From contig JASFXZ010000028.1 in NCBI GenBank assembly GCA_032209605.1, positions 8,070,941-8,134,940 of the forward strand: 64,000 nt of DNA, written 5' to 3'. The notes below the pieces were generated by a model. That model did not search any database, was not told the DNA's origin, and saw nothing but the letters and a program-made list of their open reading frames with translations. Within the stretch, counting starts at the first letter, position 1, and each line of letters starts with the position of its first letter. The DNA is from Mactromeris polynyma. Lineage: Eukaryota; Mollusca; Bivalvia; Venerida; Mactridae. This document shows, one piece after another, positions 60,901 to 64,000 of the stretch. Position numbers and translations under genes: made by a program.

Positions 60901-63305
60901 ACTTAAGACTTCCCTGTTATTTCCAACTTCAGACTTCCCTGTTATTTCCAGCTTAAGACTTCCCTGTTATTTCCAACTTAAGACTTCCCTGTTATTTCCA
61001 GCTTCAGACTTCCCTGTTATTTCCAACTTAAGACTTCCCTGTTATTTCCAGCTTCAGACTTCCCTGTTTTTTCCAGCTTCAGACTTCCCTGTTATTTCCA
61101 GCTTCAGACTTCCCTGTTATTTCCAACTTCAGACTTCCCTGTTATTTCCAGCTTCAGACTTCCCTGTTATTTCCAGCTTAAGACTTCCCTGTTATTTCCA
61201 ACATCAGACTTCCCTGTTATTTCCAGCTTCAGACTAACTTATATTTATCAAAGTTTTGCTGCGGAGTTAAACTTGTAAAGAGGAGACAATTAAGGACAGG
61301 TGGGAATTATACATGATAAATGATTCTGGGTCCCATGAAATATACTTGATCCCAGAAAAGTGGGGAATTAGCATCTCCCACTGTGGGGACTTAGACAAAA
61401 TGCTAGGCTCAAGGATGAGGAATAAGACCATCCCCCCTGGTCAGCCTGACACTCCCCCTGGGGCAAAATGTTGATAAATGCATCAATGAGATGATGATTA
61501 ATTGATTGTACATGCTGATACTGGATGATTTTTTACTGGAATCAGTGCATTTTTCTGACTGTTTGTTGTTTGTTGTTTACAGAAGTTTTACAAGACCCAT
61601 CTGTCTCATCCAAGCTATCGGATACCAAAGCTTCCAGTGAAGTGAAAGTTTTAGATGACTTTTATCAAATGTTGCAGAATGATCCCGCGCGAGCATTTTA
61701 TGGGTATGTTAGTTGTTAACATTTGGACGCTTCCCTGACAAAATCTGTATTAGTGATGTCTGGTATGACATGGAGTATTTCCACATCAAAGTTTGACGTC
61801 AAAAACTAAGTGCTTTCTCGGAAGTGTGTTTGGTTGCTTAATTTTGATTTCATAATTGTTTGAACTCAAAAATGTTTATACGTGTTTTGAAATTTGTTTG
61901 TTTTCATTTGAAAAACAAGATTTTTAGGAATAAATGTACATTTTAGTAGAGCATCTTTGACATTCATTTTGTTTACTTTTGCATTTTGTTCTTAATATTT
62001 GAATCACCATAAAAAGAAAAGTAGGTTTCAGATTTTAATATTAATACCTGACTATAGGAGAAAATAACTACACGTTCTAATTTACATTGAAGTATAATTT
62101 TATGTTTCGCTGTGTTTCAGGACGGCTGTGCCCGTAGTATGAGGCACTTCCTGTTCGACTTTCTAGTCTTGTTGTCTTATTGACCTGTGAGTAATGAACT
62201 TGTGTAATTAATTGTAACATAATGTAAACATTTTTACTACAGGCGATTTTCATGAGTTCTCTCCCTTTATCCCTTCTAGAGTTCTCTCTCTTTATCCCTT
62301 CTATTGTATATGTATAGTTATCTCCCTTCTATAGTTATTTCCCTTTACCCCTTCTATAGTATATGTAGAGTTCTCTCCCTTCTATAGTTATCTCCCTTTA
62401 CCCCTTCTATAGTTTATGTAGAGTTCTCTCTCTTTATCCATTCTATAGTATATGTAGAGTTCTCTCCCTTTTCCTTTCTTTAGAACATACAAGAGTTCTG
62501 TCCCTTTTTCCTTCTATAGAACATGTAAAGTTCTCTCCCTTTATCCATTTTACATCTCTCTTATATACTAAAGAAGGTAAAGAGGGAGTTAACCTTAGAT
62601 GGGATGTAAGGGAGATAACTCTAGTTGGGATAAAGGGAGATAACTCATGACAATCTCCTCTGGTTTTTACAACAATTTCTGGTTTTCAGTATCAAGCCAG
62701 TGGAGAAGGCAGCAGAACAACAAGCAGTGGAAGTGTTACTGGTATCAGATGAATTATTTAGGTAACGTAAGGCTTGTTGTTTCCTTCAGTGTGCTTGCTA
62801 TGATAAATTTGTAATCATTTAACAGGGGTTCCATTCGTTTCTGAATCCCAAGGGTCATTTTGTTAAATATGCCCCCCTTTGAAGGAGAGAGGGCGTATTG
62901 GTTTACACATGTCGGTCCATAACCTTTTCGTTTCTGATCAATAACTCAAGAACCCCTTGATCTATCATCCTCAAACTTAGACCACACATTGATCTTGGGT
63001 AGCAGAGGAACCCTATTGATTTTGGGGTCACGGGGTCAAGGTCACAGGGTGGCATAATGTTTTACAAACATCTCTTTTTTTTTACCTGATTTTATCATTT
63101 TATAGCCATATTACCTATTAATTTAGAGAGAAATTGACCCTTCAGCAAGAATCCGGAGAGTGAAAAGTTTAAGTGAGGTTTTACGGTATATCTTCCAGGT
63201 CTATGGATCTCAAACAGAGGAAACGATATGTACGACTTGTAGACACTGTGAGAGATGCTGGTGGAGATATCAAAATATTCTCAAGTTTACATGTATCTGG
63301 TGAAC
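45954..63305 (+). CDS. PELO: PELO (pelota), ribosome-rescue / no-go decay factor, 3' end missing
   Basis: Eleven exons, all phases compatible: 45954-45994, 47073-47165, 48865-49015, 50232-50322, 52385-52548, 53004-53064, 54473-54513, 60122-60242, 61583-61703, 62690-62761, 63199-63305; 354 residues plus one base. Family members are ~385 residues, so ~30 residues in at least one more exon lie beyond the window. Pelota (Dom34) is an eRF1 relative that with HBS1 and ABCE1 releases stalled ribosomes. Seen: N-terminal MKLVSRDVDKNGCG and PEEAEDMWHAYNLV (domain 1), VMQEGLAHVCLITPNMTL and the PRKRKG motif at residues 168-173 (domain 2), LDDFYQMLQNDPARAFYG and RYVRLVDTV..IFSSLHVSGE (domain 3). Pelota lacks the eRF1 GGQ, consistent with what is read here. 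Start context AAAATGA. Confidence 0.97.
46000..47072 (+). other. PELO intron 1
   Basis: No element recognised with confidence; scattered low-complexity A/T and a short AGTCTGCCTCAGTGC patch near 46865. Confidence 0.4.
47073..47165 (+). CDS. PELO: PELO exon 2
   Basis: Acceptor TTTTCAG. (G)SMVLIPEEAEDMWHAYNL through DDALRSTTI; donor GTATAT. Confidence 0.95.
47209..47416. mobile_element. MITE, AAGGCC family, copy 2
   Basis: Same ends and interior as 43231-43420 (GGTAACGGTCTCAAAAATGC; CGACAGGTAGGGTCGGG). Confidence 0.85.
47453..47483 (+). pseudogene. tRNA 3'-half fragment
   Basis: TCCGGGTTCAAATCCCGGTA makes a perfect T-arm followed by GCGCCA, but no acceptor 5' strand, D-arm or anticodon arm precedes it. 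Confidence 0.55.
47520..47720. repeat. Irregular ~30-bp repeat
   Basis: Repeated TTATACCATTTAGATAACAT and CCTGGTTATATACCATTTAG segments. Confidence 0.75.
48077..48288 (+). mobile_element. SINE family B
   Basis: Head GAGGCGTATTGGTCAAGGGG, body TTCACAATCCCTAAATTTGA, 3' end CACAATTAATGTAAAATAAA. Confidence 0.8.
48670..48850. repeat. 31-bp minisatellite ending at an exon acceptor
   Basis: About 5-6 copies of AAAGTCCTTGAATTTTGTGA + AAATACCCTTG, ending ~15 bp before PELO exon 3. Related single sequence upstream at 48350. Confidence 0.9.
48865..49015 (+). CDS. PELO: PELO exon 3
   Basis: (R)KVQNESATGSVSVNK through GRNIEENQYVK. A 31-bp repeat array ends just before its acceptor. Confidence 0.96.
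49016..49549. other. PELO intron 3, left part
   Basis: A/C-rich low-complexity stretch; nothing recognised. Confidence 0.3.
49550..50056. mobile_element. hAT-like MITE with strongly expanded left arm
   Basis: Many units of the TCTCCCTTTATCACTTCTAG type and a normal right end GTGACAATCTCCTGC. The left terminus is not clear. Confidence 0.75.
50232..50322 (+). CDS. PELO: PELO exon 4
   Basis: MGAYHTIDLEMNRKFTLGKH..LLDRI plus one base. Donor GTAAAT is followed within 15 bp by a 22-bp array. Confidence 0.96.
50335..50626. repeat. 22-bp minisatellite, ~13 copies, at a splice donor
   Basis: Unit GACTCACTTCCTGGTTACGA; starts within 13 bp of the exon 4 donor. Confidence 0.95.
50927..51085. mobile_element. 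Truncated MITE, ATAGTTCCCAC family
   Basis: Left part similar to 42886 (ATTTACCTCCCTTGTTCTGA; GATAGGCAAATTTCCTT); the right end is missing. Confidence 0.7.
51185..51310 (-). mobile_element. SINE family B fragment (minus)
   Basis: GCTACCAACCAGAACTTGCA and GCGCTCTAACCCTCGCCCAT correspond to reversed body and head. Confidence 0.55.
51627..51819. mobile_element. MITE, TACAGTCAAACCTGT family
   Basis: 193 bp, interior almost identical to 28038 and 52728; TA at both borders. Confidence 0.85.
52010..52434 (+). repeat. 84-bp tandem repeat of intron end plus exon 5 start, 5 copies
   Basis: Each unit has TATAGTGATGTATATTACAT, ATGATTATGTTACAGATT (acceptor) and ACAGCGCGCTGATTTAGC. Only the fifth runs on into the true exon. 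Confidence 0.95.
52385..52548 (+). CDS. PELO: PELO exon 5
   Basis: (D)LACDPTQRADLAAIVMQE through NIPRKRKGMCQQHDK. The last of five tandem copies of its 5' part is the only one that reads on into the full exon. Confidence 0.96.
52728..52920. mobile_element. MITE, TACAGTCAAACCTGT family
   Basis: Ends TACAGTCAAACCTGT and ACAGGTTTGACTGTA, 193 bp. Confidence 0.88.
53004..53064 (+). CDS. PELO: PELO exon 6
   Basis: GLTRFYDQIIQAVLRHVNFD plus one base; donor GTAAGT. Confidence 0.95.
53132..53369 (+). mobile_element. SINE family A with deleted anticodon arm, TSD present
   Basis: 12-bp TSD TCAAAGAGCGCA (53120-53131 and 53370-53381). Head reads GTCCAGTGGGTTCGATTCCC: A box joined directly to B box. Confidence 0.93.
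53385..53475. mobile_element. MITE fragment, CAGTCGGACCTCG family
   Basis: GTGCCTAAGAAGATACATCG and GGGTTCGACTGTAT match the right half in reverse. Confidence 0.5.
53476..54472. other. PELO intron 6, right part
   Basis: Mostly unique. An open frame at 54013-54288 shows no recognised domain. Confidence 0.3.
54473..54513 (+). CDS. PELO: PELO exon 7
   Basis: (I)VKCVLVASPGFVK; 41 nt; donor GTATGT. Followed by the 5.6-kb intron 7. Confidence 0.95.
54550..55790. repeat. ~47-bp minisatellite, ~26 copies, near a splice donor
   Basis: Unit CACCACATACATAAGACAAT + GCCTCCCCACACAGACCCCA + GGGAACA, with 46-48 bp length variants. Starts ~35 bp past the exon 7 donor. Open on both strands. Confidence 0.96.
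55904..56010. repeat. Duplicated segment with poly-G tracts
   Basis: GGAGAAAAGTTACATGGATG occurs twice, each followed by an 11-13 G run. Confidence 0.85.
56048..56270. mobile_element. Relative of the 31092 MITE, reversed
   Basis: ACCTCAATAATAAGACC repeats at the left and GTGGTCTTATTATTGAGGAT then TTTACTGT at the right. Confidence 0.6.
56330..56707. repeat. 30-bp minisatellite, left block (~12 copies)
   Basis: Unit includes ATGAGTCAGATATTGCGTGC; same unit and same phase as 59167-60077. Confidence 0.97.
56759..56825 (+). CDS. Possible short exon in the TIR element
   Basis: MEAIDRYCSVSFGNFRKITD then AN and a consensus donor GTAAGT. No partner exon was identified; weak. Confidence 0.2.
57232..57468 (-). 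CDS. 78-residue ORF in the TIR element, hypothetical
   Basis: Very basic/acidic, helical-looking product ending MTEREIKILLKKKGASTKLR + KKEI. That end loosely resembles the start of a SAP-type DNA-binding motif (inference). No transposase catalytic motif seen, so the element is probably non-autonomous or decayed, or this is one exon. Confidence 0.35.
   Translation of the reverse strand: MNDKKRTYNKDNSDYWESRIYMSRSAKKLRINREIEIAHENHQQEICSSVNFDDMTEREIKILLKKKGASTKLRKKEI
59167..60077. repeat. 30-bp minisatellite, right block (~30 copies)
   Basis: Same unit as the left block; TGAGTCA intact in 24 of 30 copies by my count. Ends ~45 bp before PELO exon 8. Open in several frames because the unit is a multiple of three without stops. 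Confidence 0.97.
60122..60242 (+). CDS. PELO: PELO exon 8
   Basis: DQFLEHMFQQALKLDYKILL..CHSSSGFKHSLK plus one base. Confidence 0.96.
60243..60889. other. PELO intron 8, left part
   Basis: GGCGTCGGCTGTTGTC and AACAGCCGACAGCC (60633-60684) form an inverted repeat; otherwise nothing recognised. Confidence 0.35.
60890..61240. repeat. 25-bp minisatellite, ~14 copies
   Basis: Unit TTATTTCCAGCTTCAGACTT + CCCTG, with C/A variants (AACTTAAG). Confidence 0.95.
61583..61703 (+). CDS. PELO: PELO exon 9
   Basis: (E)VLQDPSVSSKLSDTKASS..LDDFYQMLQNDPARAFY plus two bases. Confidence 0.96.
61704..62237. other. PELO intron 9, left part
   Basis: AT-rich, nothing recognised. TTTCAG at ~62121 is a possible acceptor but no exon is needed there. 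Confidence 0.3.
62238..62662. mobile_element. hAT-like MITE just upstream of PELO exon 10
   Basis: Flanks ATTTTTAC / GTTTTTAC match 7/8. Arms expanded and irregular. Confidence 0.82.
62690..62761 (+). CDS. PELO: PELO exon 10
   Basis: (G)IKPVEKAAEQQAVEVLLV then SDELF plus two bases. A MITE ends 27 bp before this exon. Confidence 0.95.
62823..63180. mobile_element. GGGGTTCCAC-family repeat, interrupted
   Basis: CAGGGGTTCCATTCG and TTTAGAGAGAAATTGACCC belong to the family. Between them ~180 bp with GGGGTCACGGGGTCAAGGTC look like a separate inserted repeat. Confidence 0.55.
63199..63305 (+). CDS. PELO: PELO exon 11 (last in window)
   Basis: (R)SMDLKQRKRYVRLVDTVR then DAGGDIKIFSSLHVSGE plus one base; donor GTAAGT. 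Its last 17 nt and the donor are duplicated downstream. Confidence 0.95.
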
Positions 63306-63436
63306 GTAAGTGACTTTATCCTATAATTGGTGGTTTAAAGTAGCGTTACATTTTCTCTCCTCACATGTATCTGGTGAACGTAAGTGACTTTATCCTATAA
63401 TTGGTGGTTTAAAGTAGCGTTACATTTTCTCTCCTC
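63289..63436 (+). repeat. 74-bp perfect tandem duplication over a PELO splice donor
   Basis: 63289-63362 and 63363-63436 are identical as read and contain CATGTATCTGGTGAAC|GTAAGT. Confidence 0.95.
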
Positions 63437-63440
63437 AGAC

Positions 63441-63644
63441 GGCTATATCGAGGGCTTAACGCAACAATGTCGTAACTCCTATGTATTTATGTAGGAGTTA
63501 CGACATTGTTGCGTTGAGCCATCGAATTTATGGTAGTTTCAAGGCTATATCGAGGGCTTAACGCAACAATGTCGTAACTCCTATGTATTTATGTAGGAGT
63601 TACGACATTGTTGCGTTGAGCCATCGAATTTATGGTAGTTTAAA
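63441..63644. mobile_element. Two ~102-bp tandem copies of a hairpin element
   Basis: Each has TATCGAGGGCTTAACGCAAC and complementary GTTGCGTTGAGCCATCGA around TATGTATTTATGTA; period 102 bp. Confidence 0.88.
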
Positions 63645-64000
63645 ACCACACAAACTGCATTTCATGTTACAATAAGACTTTCTGTTAGTTTGATATTGAT
63701 GTGTTTCTGAACTGAAACCTTATTTTAGTCATCAAAACGAAGTAGAGATTATGTCAGCTGCCTCGATCCATCATGTTAGATTGTCGAAATTTATCCGTTA
63801 TGTAATATCTTTTTTATTTTAAGTCATTAATCCACAGAATGAACAAATAAAATCAATATATGTGATGATGATGAGAGAAAAATCAATACTGCATCTCCCA
63901 TGTAGTAAAGATGATCATGTTGATGGGAAAGAGTATAGTAGGGTGTGTCGGTTCACGGTTCAATGCACTGTGTTTTTTAAATCAAACAATTCAACCTAAG
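63645..64000. other. Intronic right edge
   Basis: The expected PELO terminal exon was not found here. Confidence 0.5.

Noticed and set aside
62121..62190. Extra PELO exon after TTTCAG (GACGGCTGTGCCCGTAG)
   Set aside because: Exons 9 and 10 join in frame directly and the family has no residues to place there; it also meets a stop quickly.

Overview
The window looks like nuclear DNA of a lophotrochozoan animal, most probably a mollusc. It is AT-rich, its genes are broken into short exons by kilobase-scale GT..AG introns, and it is full of tRNA-derived SINEs, palindromic MITEs and minisatellites. No bacterial, viral or organellar organisation is seen. Species cannot be fixed from sequence alone.

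Three protein genes can be supported. (1) Plus strand, 1858-30844: nine phase-compatible exons, stop at 30842-30844, encode the C-terminal ~675 residues of a protein I do not recognise. It has an Arg/Lys/Pro-rich N-terminal half, a predicted helical segment, then an RS-like stretch and a very charged, low-complexity tail. Its first exon(s) lie outside the window or were not found. (2) Minus strand, 45593-41446: complete VPS29, the retromer subunit, 182 residues in four exons, the first exon coding only the initiator Met. (3) Plus strand, 45954 to beyond 63305: PELO (pelota, no-go decay / ribosome rescue), eleven exons covering residues 1-354; the last ~30 residues lie past the right edge. VPS29 and PELO are head to head with 360 bp between start codons, so they probably share a bidirectional promoter.

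Nearly everything else is repeat. Region by region: 1-30 kb holds introns of the unknown gene with MITEs and arrays of 43, 41, 33 and 19 bp units; 31-41 kb is the spacer between convergent genes with a 28-bp array of ~1.5 kb; 41-46 kb is VPS29; 46-64 kb is PELO, whose introns carry arrays of 31, 22, 84, 48, 30 and 25 bp units.

The most notable patterns are: minisatellites that begin or end exactly at splice sites in several introns; a partial exon of PELO tandemly copied four times with its splice acceptor; a precise 2.46-kb terminal-inverted-repeat element sitting inside a 30-bp minisatellite so that the unoccupied site can be read directly; a MITE family with 8-bp target-site duplications (hAT-like) whose arms have themselves become minisatellites; and a 19-bp satellite grown out of the tRNA-like head of a SINE. 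The long ORFs in this window (300-450 codons) are open frames through minisatellites, not genes.
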